Below, piece after piece: positions 1-8,584 of a stretch of DNA of 64,000 bases. The first letter of the stretch is position 1. Each line of letters starts with the position of its first letter. Position numbers and translations under genes: made by a program. Source of the DNA: Vreelandella halophila (GTDB lineage Bacteria; Pseudomonadota; Gammaproteobacteria; Pseudomonadales; Oleiphilaceae); the NCBI RefSeq assembly GCF_019903425.1, contig NZ_JACHUZ010000013.1, positions 1,586,168 through 1,650,167 of the forward strand, written 5' to 3'. The notes below the pieces were generated by a model. That model was not told the origin of the DNA. It worked only from the letters and a program-made list of their open reading frames with translations, and searched no databases.

Positions 1-1
1 C

Positions 2-886
2 GGCCAGCACCTGAATCTTGAGGTTGAGAAGGACGGCCGCTGGTACAGCCGCCCGTTCAGTCTTTCCTGCGCCCCGTCGCACTGGGAGCAGGACGGCACC
101 ATCACCGTCACCATCAAGAAGGTGGCGGATGGCGAGATCACGCCCTGGTTGCTCGAGAACTTCGAGCCGGGCGATGTCATCGGGATCAGTCGCGCCTACG
201 GTGAAGACCATACCCCGGAGCCGGGCTATCCGATGCTGTTCATCACCGGTGGCAGCGGCATCACGCCGGTACTGAGCCAGCTTGAGGCCATGGCGGACCG
301 TCACCTGCGCAATCCGGTCACGCTGCTGTATTTCGTGCGCACCGAGGCGGACGTGATCGGGGGCCGCAAGCTGCAGGCACTGGCGGAACGGCTGCCGAAC
401 CTGGACCTGCGCATCGTGGCGGCGGAACAGGACCCTCAGAACCCGGACCATCTGGGCCCGCATCACCTGCAGTCGGTCGAAGGGCTCACGGAAAGGGAAT
501 GCTTCCTGTGCGGCCCGCCCGGGCTCATGAAACACGCCCAGAATCTGCTGGCGGACGCCGGCGTGTCGGATGAGCAGATCAGCAGCACCCTGTTCGCCGT
601 CGGACCGGGCGTGGTGGTAACGGAAGATGCCGGCGGTACCGTTCACTTCAGCCGCAGCGACATCACGGTGGAGAGCGCCGGCGACCGCCGCCTTCTCGAG
701 GAAGCCGAAGCGGCCGGTCTGAACCCGCGCTACGGCTGCCGCATGGGGATCTGTCACCAGTGCGCCTGCCGAAAGACAAGCGGCATTGTCATCAACCAGC
801 AGACCGGCCAGCCCTCGGGCCATGGCGAGGAAACCATCCAGCTCTGTATCAACGTGCCCCAGGGGGCCGTCGAGCTGGAGCTGTAA
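2..886 (+). CDS. Ferredoxin/flavodoxin reductase-like protein with C-terminal 2Fe-2S domain (5' partial)
   Basis: The reading frame is open from the window edge, so the N-terminus is missing. The visible part runs from the FAD-binding beta-barrel (RPFSLSCAP) through an NAD(P)-binding domain (ITGGSGITPVLSQ, CGPPGLM) to a plant-type 2Fe-2S domain with CRMGICHQC (C-x4-C-x2-C) and a distal Cys in QLCINVP. This is the architecture of reductases that pass electrons from NAD(P)H to a membrane di-iron desaturase. The next gene, 35 bp downstream on the same strand, is such a desaturase. Pseudomonas aeruginosa desC-desB has the same order, so the role as desaturase redox partner is inferred from context. 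Any TetR-type regulator of the pair would lie outside the window. Confidence 0.88.
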   Translation, partial: GQHLNLEVEKDGRWYSRPFSLSCAPSHWEQDGTITVTIKKVADGEITPWLLENFEPGDVIGISRAYGEDHTPEPGYPMLFITGGSGITPVLSQLEAMADRHLRNPVTLLYFVRTEADVIGGRKLQALAERLPNLDLRIVAAEQDPQNPDHLGPHHLQSVEGLTERECFLCGPPGLMKHAQNLLADAGVSDEQISSTLFAVGPGVVVTEDAGGTVHFSRSDITVESAGDRRLLEEAEAAGLNPRYGCRMGICHQCACRKTSGIVINQQTGQPSGHGEETIQLCINVPQGAVELEL

Positions 887-921
887 CCAAACACCGAATC
901 GACACTGCAAGGAGAATCACC

Positions 922-2094
922 ATGCAGAAGCTCAGCGAAGAACAGCTCGAAAATCTTGCACAGGACCTGGACGCCATCCGCAACGAACAGATGGCGGACC
1001 TGGGTCAGCGTGACGCCGACTACATCCGCGGCATCATCCGCCTGCACCGCACGCTGGAGTTCGGCGGCCGGGCTATGATGCCGCTGGGTTTCATCCCGCC
1101 GTTCTTCCTGGCTGGCATGACCTCCCTCGGGATCGCCAAGATCCTGGAGAACATGGAGATCGGCCACAACGTCATGCACGGCCAGTACGACTGGATGAAC
1201 GACCCGGAGCTCAACTCCCAGACCTACGAGTGGGACACCATCTGCACCGCGGATTCGTGGAAGCGGACCCACAACTACGAGCACCACACCTACACCAACA
1301 TCATCGGCAAGGACCGGGACTACGGTTATGCGGTGCTGCGCCTGGAAGACGAGACACCCTGGGAGCCCAAGCATCTGCTTCAGATGATCAACTTCATCAA
1401 CCTGAGCATCTTCTTCCAGTGGGGTGTAGGCGTGCATGAGCTGGAGTTCGAGAAGCTGCGCAGCGGCGAAGTGACCCTGCGTGAAAAGGCTGAGTTCCTC
1501 AGGGATTTCGCGCGTAAGGGCGGCCGTCAGGTGTTCAAGGATTATGCGTTCTATCCGGCGTTGACTCTTCCTGTGGCTCCTATCGTGATCGCGGGCAACT
1601 TCGGCGCGAACCTGATCCGCAACCTCTGGGCTTCCAGCGTGATCTTCTGCGGTCACTTCACCGAGGGCGCGGAGAATTTCTCGGAGGAAGAGTGCGAAAA
1701 CGAGAGCCGTGGCCACTGGTACCTGCGTCAGCTCACCGGGTCCAGTAACTTTACCGGGCCAAACTGGGTCTACACCCTGAGCGGGCACCTGAGCCACCAG
1801 ATCGAGCACCACGTGTTCCCGGACATCCCGGCGTATCGTTACCGCGAGATCTCCCCGCAGGTCCAGGCGGTCTGCGAGAAGTACGGCCTGCACTACAACG
1901 CCGACAGCTTCCCGCGCCAGTACGCGACCGTGCTCAAGCGCGTGGCGGCCTTCTCGCTGCCGGACCGGATGCGCGAGCGGTTGTTCCCGGAATTCAGGGG
2001 TGACGGGGGTCCGGCGGAAAGCCCGGACAACACCCGCTCGCTGGTTGGCCGCCTGCGCAGCCGTGTGAGCAACACGCTCTCCGCGGCGGCCTGA
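922..2094 (+). CDS. Membrane fatty-acid (acyl-CoA type) desaturase
   Basis: The product is 390 aa from the ATG preceded by AAGGAG at 909-914; an upstream in-frame extension lacks such a site. Three histidine clusters bind the di-iron centre: HNVMH (82-86), HNYEHH (117-122) and HQIEHH (292-297). Hydrophobic stretches near residues 52-75 and in the middle of the protein fit an inner-membrane desaturase. The family inserts a double bond into acyl chains, using electrons from a ferredoxin-type partner, here probably the reductase directly upstream. Substrate and regiochemistry cannot be read from sequence; delta-9 acyl-CoA desaturation is inferred from the desCB-like pairing. The stop lies 4 bp from the convergent GNAT gene's stop. 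Confidence 0.9.
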   Translation: MQKLSEEQLENLAQDLDAIRNEQMADLGQRDADYIRGIIRLHRTLEFGGRAMMPLGFIPPFFLAGMTSLGIAKILENMEIGHNVMHGQYDWMNDPELNSQTYEWDTICTADSWKRTHNYEHHTYTNIIGKDRDYGYAVLRLEDETPWEPKHLLQMINFINLSIFFQWGVGVHELEFEKLRSGEVTLREKAEFLRDFARKGGRQVFKDYAFYPALTLPVAPIVIAGNFGANLIRNLWASSVIFCGHFTEGAENFSEEECENESRGHWYLRQLTGSSNFTGPNWVYTLSGHLSHQIEHHVFPDIPAYRYREISPQVQAVCEKYGLHYNADSFPRQYATVLKRVAAFSLPDRMRERLFPEFRGDGGPAESPDNTRSLVGRLRSRVSNTLSAAA

Positions 2095-2098
2095 TCAA

Positions 2099-2692
2099 TC
2101 AGGCCAGCCTGCCCATCCAGAAATTCATCGGCTTGGCCGTCTCTTCGGCCTGGTCGATGTCCTTCCAGGGGTAATGGGTCCGCAGCTCCGGCACGGGCTC
2201 ATACCCCCGCTTTTTCCAGAAATCATCCAGGGGCTGGTAATCTTTTGGCCGCAACGGGTGATCGTCTGGTCTTTCCACCGCACAGAAACAGCAGTAACGG
2301 AACCCACCCAGCTCGCGGGCATGCGCTTCCCGTTCCTCGAAGAAACGCACGCCGATACCCTGGCCCCGGTAGTCGGGCAACAGCACGGATTCCCCGAAAT
2401 AGAAAACCTCTGACGGGTCATAGCCCTGGTCCACAAAGGGCTGGATAAACGCATCCTCTTCGTCTTCCAGCGGCAGCCCCGTGGCCGCACCGACAACGTG
2501 CTCGCCGTCCCTTGCCAGCACAAAGACACTGCGTGGTGACTGGATGTAGGTTTCGAGGTACTGTTCTTCATAGGCCATGTCTCCGTCGTACAGATAGGGC
2601 CATTCACGGAAGACCTCGATCCTGAGCGCGGCCACCCTGCCAGCCCAGGGCCTGATTGCTTCGCCGCTGATACGCTCGAGCTGTACTGCCAT
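2099..2692 (-). CDS. GNAT family N-acetyltransferase
   Basis: A 197-aa protein from the ATG at 2690-2692, which has GGGAGG about 10 nt upstream. A TTG 14 codons further up lacks a ribosome site. The acetyl-CoA-binding motif A is clear in PDYRGQGIGVRFFEER (R/Q-x-x-G-x-G/A), preceded by the usual beta-4 segment EVFYFGESVLL. The family transfers an acetyl group from acetyl-CoA to an amine. The acceptor is unknown, and the C-terminal part, rich in Trp, Tyr and Pro, gives no clear clue. It is transcribed alone, converging on the desaturase gene. Confidence 0.85.
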   Translation of the reverse strand: MAVQLERISGEAIRPWAGRVAALRIEVFREWPYLYDGDMAYEEQYLETYIQSPRSVFVLARDGEHVVGAATGLPLEDEEDAFIQPFVDQGYDPSEVFYFGESVLLPDYRGQGIGVRFFEEREAHARELGGFRYCCFCAVERPDDHPLRPKDYQPLDDFWKKRGYEPVPELRTHYPWKDIDQAEETAKPMNFWMGRLA

Positions 2693-2863
2693 TCGCTGCT
2701 GCCTCCCTGAGACGGTTGTGGATACGGGTTTCAATCACCGCGATCATTACAATACAGGGGCGAGGCGGTGGCAATCCGGGATCAGCCGGAGGGCGGCCCC
2801 TTGAAAAACACGGCCCAATGGGGTGACGTGGACAGAGGTGGTTCATGGCAGGTGGAGGAAAGC

Positions 2864-3790
2864 ATGGCGGAACATTCCAGGCGTCGGGTACTTGGCGGCA
2901 TCGGCGCCGGGCTGGCGGGGATCGCATGGCCGGGGCTGTTCGGGGCGGTTGCGCAGGGTATGAAACGCAGCTCCCTGCCCGGAAAGGAACGCGCCATTCC
3001 GGTTATCGGCATGGGCACCTGGCGCACCTTCAATGTCGGGAGCGATCCGGAGCTGCTGGCGGCGCGGACCCGTGTTCTGGAAGCCTTCTTCGAGGAGGGT
3101 GGCGGCCTGATTGACTCCTCGCCCATGTATGGGTCCTCCCAGTCGGCGCTCGGGCACGGCCTGGAACAGCTGGGGTACCCGGAATCGCTCTTCACCGCCG
3201 ACAAGGTCTGGACCCGCGACGGCGACGCGACCCGCGAGCAGGTGGCGGATTCCGCTGCCAACTGGGGCATCGAACAGTTTGACCTGATGCAGGTGCACAA
3301 CCTGCTGGCCTGGGAATCCCACCTGGAGACGCTTCAGGCGATGAAGCAGAACGGGGAGCTGGGTGCCGTGGGGATCACCACCTCGCACGGGCGCCGACTG
3401 GCCGAATTCGAGCGGGTCATGGAACGCCACGAGCTGGATTTCATCCAGGTGACCTACAACATCCGGGACCGCTGGGCCGAGGACCGGATCCTACCACTGG
3501 CCCGGGAAAAGGGCATCGCCGTCATTGCCAACCGGCCCTACCAGGGTGGCTCGCTGATCAAGGGCCTGCAGCGCCGGGGTGAGTCCCTGCCGGGTTGGGC
3601 GGAGGCCATTGACTGCCACACCTGGGCGGATTTCCTGCTCAAGTTCATTGTTTCCCATCCGGCGGTGACCTGCGCCATTCCCGCCACCACCAGTGTTGAA
3701 CACATGCGTGAGAACATGGCGGCCGGGCGGGGTGCCATGCCGGACGCCAGCCAGCGCCAGCGCATGATCGAAACGCTGGAGGCGATCTAG
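2864..3790 (+). CDS. Tat-exported aldo/keto reductase family protein
   Basis: A 308-aa protein. The start is the ATG directly after GGAGGAAAGC; upstream in-frame GTG starts would bury the signal. The N-terminus SRRRVLGGIG followed by a hydrophobic stretch to about residue 31 is a twin-arginine signal, so the enzyme probably folds with its cofactor and is exported to the periplasm. The AKR catalytic tetrad is intact: Asp84 and Tyr89 (DSSPMYG), Lys114 (ADKVW) and His145 (QVHNL). AKRs reduce carbonyls with NAD(P)H, which is unexpected outside the cytoplasm, so the natural cofactor or reaction is uncertain. It lies 3 nt upstream of the DUF6064 membrane protein gene and is probably co-transcribed with it. 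Confidence 0.85.
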   Translation: MAEHSRRRVLGGIGAGLAGIAWPGLFGAVAQGMKRSSLPGKERAIPVIGMGTWRTFNVGSDPELLAARTRVLEAFFEEGGGLIDSSPMYGSSQSALGHGLEQLGYPESLFTADKVWTRDGDATREQVADSAANWGIEQFDLMQVHNLLAWESHLETLQAMKQNGELGAVGITTSHGRRLAEFERVMERHELDFIQVTYNIRDRWAEDRILPLAREKGIAVIANRPYQGGSLIKGLQRRGESLPGWAEAIDCHTWADFLLKFIVSHPAVTCAIPATTSVEHMRENMAAGRGAMPDASQRQRMIETLEAI

Positions 3791-3793
3791 TTC

Positions 3794-4462
3794 ATGCTTG
3801 GCTCGCTGGATACCTATTCATTCCGGGATTTCGTGCCGGTCACGCCAGAGGTCTGGGCGCGCCTGTTCGAGCGCCTCAACGAGCAGGTCTGGCCGTGGCA
3901 GCTTCTGTTTCTCGCTTTCATGCTGTTCGCGCTCTGGCGGCTGTACCAGGGCGGCAGCCGCACGGCCGGGCTGGCACTGGCCGCCTGCTGGTGCTGGTCC
4001 GGCATCCAGTTCCAGTTCATTCTGCATGCCCCGCTGAACTGGGCGGCCAGTGCCATGGGGTGGATCTTCATGGTCCAGGCGGTGCTGGTGCTGCTGGTCG
4101 GCCTTGGGGGCGGCTGGCAATTCAGCGGCGGCTTGCGGGCAAGGTTAGGGATGGTACTAGCGGTTCTGGGAGTGTTGGTGCTCCCGTTGGTCGGCCCGTT
4201 GACCGGGCGCAGCTGGACGGCAATCGAGGTGGCGGGCACGGCCCCTGCGCCCACGGCACTGGTCACACTGGGGATGTTGCTCATGGCCCGCCCCCTGGGC
4301 TGGGTGACGGCCCTGATTCCCTCGCTGTGGCTGATCTACAGCAGCGTGATCTGGTGGGTCAGTGGGTGGTTGCCCGGGGTGCTGGTAGTGCCCATCGCGG
4401 TTGCCTTCCTGGTGGCGGGAGGTGTTGCCGGAGGAAGCCATAGCAGGACTGAACGGCGCTGA
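3794..4462 (+). CDS. DUF6064 family membrane protein
   Basis: A 222-aa, strongly hydrophobic protein with about six predicted transmembrane segments. The N-terminus (TYSFRDFVPVTPEVWARLFE, then an N-x-x-WP-like turn) matches what I recall of the DUF6064 family: a short 'Y(S/T)-x-x-DF' lead, an aromatic LFE segment and then the first helix. No catalytic residues are evident. The ATG is 3 nt after the stop of the Tat-exported aldo/keto reductase, so the two are almost certainly one transcription unit. A role as membrane partner or redox link for the exported reductase is only inference. Confidence 0.75.
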   Translation: MLGSLDTYSFRDFVPVTPEVWARLFERLNEQVWPWQLLFLAFMLFALWRLYQGGSRTAGLALAACWCWSGIQFQFILHAPLNWAASAMGWIFMVQAVLVLLVGLGGGWQFSGGLRARLGMVLAVLGVLVLPLVGPLTGRSWTAIEVAGTAPAPTALVTLGMLLMARPLGWVTALIPSLWLIYSSVIWWVSGWLPGVLVVPIAVAFLVAGGVAGGSHSRTERR

Positions 4463-4559
4463 AGCGGCGACTGACTTTGTCATGTTCGGTCCCCAGAAAG
4501 AACACGGGGAAGTGATCGACCACGTCTCATGGAAAGTCAGTGGTTGAACGTTAACCTCT

Positions 4560-4582
4560 GGGCGCCCCTTCGTGGGGCGCCC
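4560..4582. terminator. GC-rich hairpin between converging genes
   Basis: A perfect 9-bp stem (GGGCGCCCC, 4560-4568, with 4574-4582) closes a TTCGT loop. It lies 98 bp after the DUF6064 gene and 31 bp after the end of the convergent SDR gene. The T-tract after it is weak on both strands, so this is a likely but not textbook bidirectional terminator. Confidence 0.55.
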
Positions 4583-4612
4583 CTTCAGCCTTTAACCGTA
4601 ACCAGCCCTGGC

Positions 4613-5407
4613 TCAACTCATCGTATCAACAATGCCGCCTTCGACCCGCATCGCCGCTCCGGTTGTGGCGCTGGCCTGCGGGGACGCCAGGTAGACACTC
4701 AGGTTGGCGACCTCGTCCACCTCCGCCAGGCGCTGAATGATCGAGGTCGGTCGATTCTCCCTGACGAAGTTCGCACCGACTTCGTCCTCACTGATGCCCT
4801 GCTTTCTGGCTGCTTCGGTGATCATCCGGCCCACACCCTCGGACTTGGTCGGGCCCGGCAGTACGGCGTTGACGGTTACGTTGGTGCCGGAGAGGACCTT
4901 GGCCAGGCCACGTGAGATCGACTGAACGGCGCTTTTGGTCATGCCGTAGTGCACCATTTCCGACGGGATGTTGAGCGCGGATTCGCTGGACAGGAACTGG
5001 ATCCGGCCCCAGTTGCGCTCCTTCATGCCCTGGGCATAGTGGCGTGACAGGCGTACCGCGCTCATCACGTTGACGTCGAAGAACTGCTGCCATTCCTCAT
5101 CCGGAATCTCGAAGAAGTCTTTGGGACCAAAGATGCCGACGTTGTTGATCAGGATGTCGCAGTCGGGCTTCTGTTTGATCAGGGCCTGGCAGCCTTCGGC
5201 GGTGCCAAGATCGGCGGCGACGCCATCGACGTCGGCGTCCGGGAGCTCGCGTTTGAGCGTTGCGATGGCGTCGTCAACGCGCGCCTGGGTGCGTCCGTTG
5301 ACGGTTACGGTGGCGCCGGCGTTGGCCAGCCCCTTCGCGATGGCAAGCCCTATGCCGGCCGTGGATCCTGAAACAATGGCCGTTTTGCCCGTGAGGTCGA
5401 TTTTCAT
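4613..5407 (-). CDS. SDR family oxidoreductase
   Basis: A 264-aa classical short-chain dehydrogenase/reductase. The Rossmann glycine motif is SGSTAGIG (13-20), the structural NNVG motif is present, and the catalytic Ser and the Tyr-x-x-x-Lys pair lie in LSSESA and HYGMTK. The N-terminal KTAIVSGSTAG start and an NGR at the end of beta-2 (residues 37-39, an Arg rather than an Asp) suggest NADP(H) preference. Substrate is not predictable. The start ATG has GGAGA 6-10 nt upstream. It is a single-gene unit with the stem-loop at 4560-4582 just beyond its stop. Confidence 0.9.
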   Translation of the reverse strand: MKIDLTGKTAIVSGSTAGIGLAIAKGLANAGATVTVNGRTQARVDDAIATLKRELPDADVDGVAADLGTAEGCQALIKQKPDCDILINNVGIFGPKDFFEIPDEEWQQFFDVNVMSAVRLSRHYAQGMKERNWGRIQFLSSESALNIPSEMVHYGMTKSAVQSISRGLAKVLSGTNVTVNAVLPGPTKSEGVGRMITEAARKQGISEDEVGANFVRENRPTSIIQRLAEVDEVANLSVYLASPQASATTGAAMRVEGGIVDTMS

Positions 5408-5493
5408 GCTGGGTCTCCGTGTTTGCCAGTGCTTTTATCATCCCGCGTCGTCCAGACTGTTGGGGTTATCGCCCCTGAACAAAACCCCTGTCA

Positions 5494-6339
5494 TCAGAAC
5501 AGGCCGATCTGGGGCTGCTCCGTATTGAGCGCCAGCTCCTCCAGCTGCGGAACCCGTTCCATCAGGAGTTCATGCCACAGGGCGGCCAGGGCAAGGGCAT
5601 CGCTGTTGTCCGGCATGTGCATGAACACGAACGGATGTCGGCCTTCCTCGATCCAGGACCCCACCCGCTCCACCCATGGCGCCAGGAAGTGTCGGTTGCT
5701 TTCCAGGTCGGGGTGGCCGATGTAGCGGATCACCGGCGGTGCTTCCACGGGGAGAAGGTGCACTGGCAGCCGGGGCTTGTTGGCCTGGGCCTTGCGGGTG
5801 GTTTCCACGTCCGGCGTGGCGGCGAAGAGGGCCCGGGTGTCGAAGCATACCCGGGCGAGCTTGCGTTGCCGCAGGCCTTGGTTCAGGGCTTTTTCCGCCT
5901 CGCCTTTCTCAAAGAACGCCGGGTGGCGGACTTCGACGGCACAGTTGAGTGGGGCGGGCAGGGCATCCACGAACCGCCAGAGGTTGTCCGGGTAGCCGGG
6001 CCCGAACGCCGCGGGCAGTTGCAGGAGGAAAGGGCCGAGCACATCCCCGAGGGGCTCGAGGATCGACAGGAAGTCCTGTAACGGCTCGCCCACGCCGGCG
6101 AGCAGGCGGTCATGGGTGATCTCCCGTGGGAACTTGAGCAGGAAGCGGAAGTCCTCCGGCACCTGTTCGCGCCACTGGGCGCATTGCGCCCGCGTGGGCG
6201 TGGCGTAGAAGGTGGTGTTGCCCTCCACGGACCCGAACACCCGGCTGTAGCGCGCCAGGGGCGTGCGGCCGGGTGGCAGCAGGGTGTTCCAGGAGGGATC
6301 CTGCCACTGGGGGCAGCCAAGGGCGTAGTGTTGAGCCAT
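5494..6339 (-). CDS. DUF72 domain-containing protein (YecE-like)
   Basis: A 281-aa protein with the DUF72 fold signatures: an early GCPQW, the NTTFYATPT segment, FLLKFPREITHD, LGPFLLQLPAAFGP and the acidic VEVRHPAF. The family has a TIM-barrel-like structure and no agreed biochemical role. It is found widely in bacteria as a single gene, as here. The start is the ATG at 6337-6339. A weak CCTGT/ACAGG inverted repeat overlaps the stop codon. Confidence 0.88.
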   Translation of the reverse strand: MAQHYALGCPQWQDPSWNTLLPPGRTPLARYSRVFGSVEGNTTFYATPTRAQCAQWREQVPEDFRFLLKFPREITHDRLLAGVGEPLQDFLSILEPLGDVLGPFLLQLPAAFGPGYPDNLWRFVDALPAPLNCAVEVRHPAFFEKGEAEKALNQGLRQRKLARVCFDTRALFAATPDVETTRKAQANKPRLPVHLLPVEAPPVIRYIGHPDLESNRHFLAPWVERVGSWIEEGRHPFVFMHMPDNSDALALAALWHELLMERVPQLEELALNTEQPQIGLF

Positions 6340-6457
6340 GGGCGACAGGATAAAACAGAATGCCTCGTGTGTGGGGCGCCGGCGCCGTAGCGGCCATCAC
6401 GGAGGGACGCCGGCGCGCGGTGGGTCTAGACTGGGAGTTTAAGGATGTGGAGGCCCT

Positions 6458-6994
6458 ATGCTGGCGGACATGACCGCAATGGAGATCGCCGGGCAGATCG
6501 TGGCGTTGATCTCGCTGGGCTTCTGCATCGCCGGCTTTGCAAGCACCCGGGATGATCGCTTGATGGTGCTGCTGATCGGCGCCAACGTTGCCTTCGCTAC
6601 CCAGTACGCGCTTTTCCAGAGCTGGACGGCGGCTGTGCTCACGGTACTGGTCATCCTGCGCATTCACCTGGCACGCCGCTACCAGGGCAATGTGGCGGTG
6701 ATGCTGGGCATGCTGGCAATCAGCGCCGTAGCCGCCGTACTCACCTGGCAGAGCTGGATCGACCTCTTCCCGATGACCGCCATGCTGCTCGGCACCCTGG
6801 GCATGTTCATGCTGCGGGGCATTCCCATGCGGCTGCTCCTGGCCGGCGCCGGGCTGGCGTGGATGGGCAACAACATCGCCATCGGCTCGGTGGGCGCGAC
6901 GCTTGCGGAGGCCATGGTGGTGGCCACCAACTTTGTGACCATCCTGCGCCTGAAGCGCATGCGCCGCCGTTACCCGGACGTGGAGCTGCCCTGA
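6458..6994 (+). CDS. YgjV-like inner membrane protein
   Basis: A 178-aa protein with five or six hydrophobic helices and an Arg-rich C-terminal tail (LKRMRRRYP). The layout of an 'IAGQIVALISLGFCIAGF' helix, a short polar DDR loop, then 'NVAFATQYALF' resembles the YgjV (Imp-YgjV) family, whose function is unknown. The start ATG has GGAGG six nt upstream, which favours it over ATGs 12 and 21 nt later. The stop is only 4 bp from the stop of the convergent chemoreceptor gene. Confidence 0.75.
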   Translation: MLADMTAMEIAGQIVALISLGFCIAGFASTRDDRLMVLLIGANVAFATQYALFQSWTAAVLTVLVILRIHLARRYQGNVAVMLGMLAISAVAAVLTWQSWIDLFPMTAMLLGTLGMFMLRGIPMRLLLAGAGLAWMGNNIAIGSVGATLAEAMVVATNFVTILRLKRMRRRYPDVELP

Positions 6995-6998
6995 GTTA

Positions 6999-8303
6999 CT
7001 AGCGCCCGCCGATGGCGTCGATAGCCTCCAGTATGCTGTTGGCGCCGTCACGTATTTCCGCGGCGACCTTCTCCACCTCGACCGACTGCTCGCGTCCCTT
7101 GACCGCCGTTTCCAGAACACCGCTGATCTGTGTCTCGACATCACCGGAAAGCTTCAGGATTGAGTGAATCACTTCCGAGATCTCACCGGTGGCCTCGGAC
7201 GTGTTGCCGGCCAGCTTGCGGACCTCGTCGGCCACGACGGCAAAGCCACGTCCGTGCTCTCCGGCGCGTGCGGCTTCAATCGCGGCGTTCAGGGCCAGCA
7301 GGTTGGTCTGGTCGGCAACCCCGGAGATCGTCTCAACAATCTTCTCAATGTTCTGGGAGCGTTCATTGAGAGCGCCAATCAGGCTTTTGGCCTCGTTAAC
7401 CCCCGTTTCGATCCGCTCCGCTGTGGCCTTGGATTCCTTCAGGGCCTGATCCGCGCGATCAACGATTGTGGCGGTCTGCGAGGCTGTAGCGGCGGCAACT
7501 TCGGCCGCCTTGCTGGTCTGGGTGGCCCTTTCAACGTGTTCAGTGATATCACTGGCGAACTTGATGACTTTTTCGACGTGACCGTCTTCATTGATGATCG
7601 GGTTGTAGCTGGCCTCCAACCAGAGGTAGCTGCCGTCCGACCGGATTCGGTGGAAGCGTCCGGAACGATACTGACCGCGGGCCAGCGTTTCCCAGAAATC
7701 GGGGTTGTCGTGATAAAAATGCTCGTCGCACAGGATACGGTGGTGTCGGCCCTCAAGCGCCTCCTGAGAATAGCGTACCGTGTTGAGGAAATTGTCGTTC
7801 GCCTTGATGATGGTGCCATCAGGCTCGAATTCGATGATCGCCATGGAACGGTTGATGGCATCAAAGACCGCACTCTGGTCCCGTAGTCGGTCGTGTTCGG
7901 GCGTCACATCACTGGCGAGTTTAATGACGCGCTCAATACGCCCATGGACATCAGGAATCGGCAGATAGGTTGCCTGGAGCCACACGCGCTGCTTATTCCG
8001 GGTGAGCCTTGGGACGGTATCGGAGAAGGATTGGCCGGCCCGCAGGGACTCCCAGAAGCGCCGATATTCCAGTGATTCCGCCAGTTCCGGTGAGCAGAAC
8101 AGGCTGTGATGCCGATCAATCACCTCACTGCGGTCATACCCGACCACATCCAGGAACTTGTCATTGACTTCCCGCACAACGCCATCCGGTGTGAATTCAA
8201 TGGTTGCCATACTGTTACGGATGGCGTTCAACGCGGCCTCGCAGTTTTCGGCACGGGACCTGAGGTTGTTAATGGTTTGCTTGGTACCCGGCCCGGAAAA
8301 CAT
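6999..8303 (-). CDS. Soluble methyl-accepting chemotaxis protein with two PAS domains (BdlA-like)
   Basis: A 434-aa protein with no transmembrane segment. Residues about 22-140 and 145-262 are two PAS domains that look like a duplication: each has an N-S-MA-IEF-PDG start, a D/N-x-FL segment and an ending like [11 protein letters not shown] or [12 protein letters not shown]. The rest is a signalling coiled coil with the conserved tip around [19 protein letters not shown], which contacts CheA/CheW. The architecture matches BdlA of Pseudomonas aeruginosa, a cytoplasmic sensor for biofilm dispersal. PAS domains of this type often bind haem or flavin and sense oxygen or redox state, but no ligand residue is certain. 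It is transcribed alone with a 280-bp leader region upstream. Confidence 0.88.
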   Translation of the reverse strand: MFSGPGTKQTINNLRSRAENCEAALNAIRNSMATIEFTPDGVVREVNDKFLDVVGYDRSEVIDRHHSLFCSPELAESLEYRRFWESLRAGQSFSDTVPRLTRNKQRVWLQATYLPIPDVHGRIERVIKLASDVTPEHDRLRDQSAVFDAINRSMAIIEFEPDGTIIKANDNFLNTVRYSQEALEGRHHRILCDEHFYHDNPDFWETLARGQYRSGRFHRIRSDGSYLWLEASYNPIINEDGHVEKVIKFASDITEHVERATQTSKAAEVAAATASQTATIVDRADQALKESKATAERIETGVNEAKSLIGALNERSQNIEKIVETISGVADQTNLLALNAAIEAARAGEHGRGFAVVADEVRKLAGNTSEATGEISEVIHSILKLSGDVETQISGVLETAVKGREQSVEVEKVAAEIRDGANSILEAIDAIGGR

Positions 8304-8350
8304 GCTTTGAAGACCTCGTTGTAGGGGCTATGAATACGGTGACCTTGATA

Positions 8351-8375
8351 AAAAGGGAGTGTTTTGGTCCCTTTT
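8351..8375 (-). terminator. Stem-loop with T-tract upstream of the chemoreceptor gene
   Basis: AAAAGGGA (8351-8358) pairs with TCCCTTTT (8368-8375) around a 9-nt loop. Read on the minus strand the stem ends in TCCCTTTTT, as in an intrinsic terminator. It lies 210 bp beyond the AbiTii-like gene and 48 bp before the chemoreceptor start, so it could end upstream transcription or act as a leader hairpin. Confidence 0.45.
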
Positions 8376-8491
8376 ATTAAGGCCACCGTGTTATTCGAGA
8401 ACGTGGCGCGTATGGATTGGTGGTATGTGGGCTATATTGTTAAATAGTCAAAAATAGCTCGGCGAATGTTTCTGGAGCCGTGCACGCGGCA

Positions 8492-8544
8492 GGCCGGCCA
8501 TTGTGCCCCGATGGCCGGCCCCTCCCGAAACTGGTTGGGAGGGG
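8492..8544. terminator. Two overlapping GC-rich hairpins
   Basis: A perfect 10-bp stem (GGCCGGCCAT 8492-8501 with 8511-8520) and a perfect 8-bp stem (CCCCTCCC 8519-8526 with 8537-8544) share two bases, so they compete or stack. They lie 41 bp past the stop of the AbiTii-like gene on the minus strand. There is no T-run. Transcription termination or mRNA 3'-end protection is the likely role. Confidence 0.45.
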
Positions 8545-8584
8545 CGATTATTCGGGGTTCGTGAGGCGACGGGCTTGCCCGGCT

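Noticed and set aside
5462-5503. Short inverted repeats around the DUF72 stop codon as a terminator
   Set aside because: The stems are only 4-6 bp with long loops; too weak to list as a terminator.
6376-6416. GCGCCGGCG...CGCCGGCGC inverted repeat before the YgjV-like gene
   Set aside because: Each arm is itself nearly self-complementary and such words are common by chance in this GC-rich DNA; no T-run and no second copy seen.
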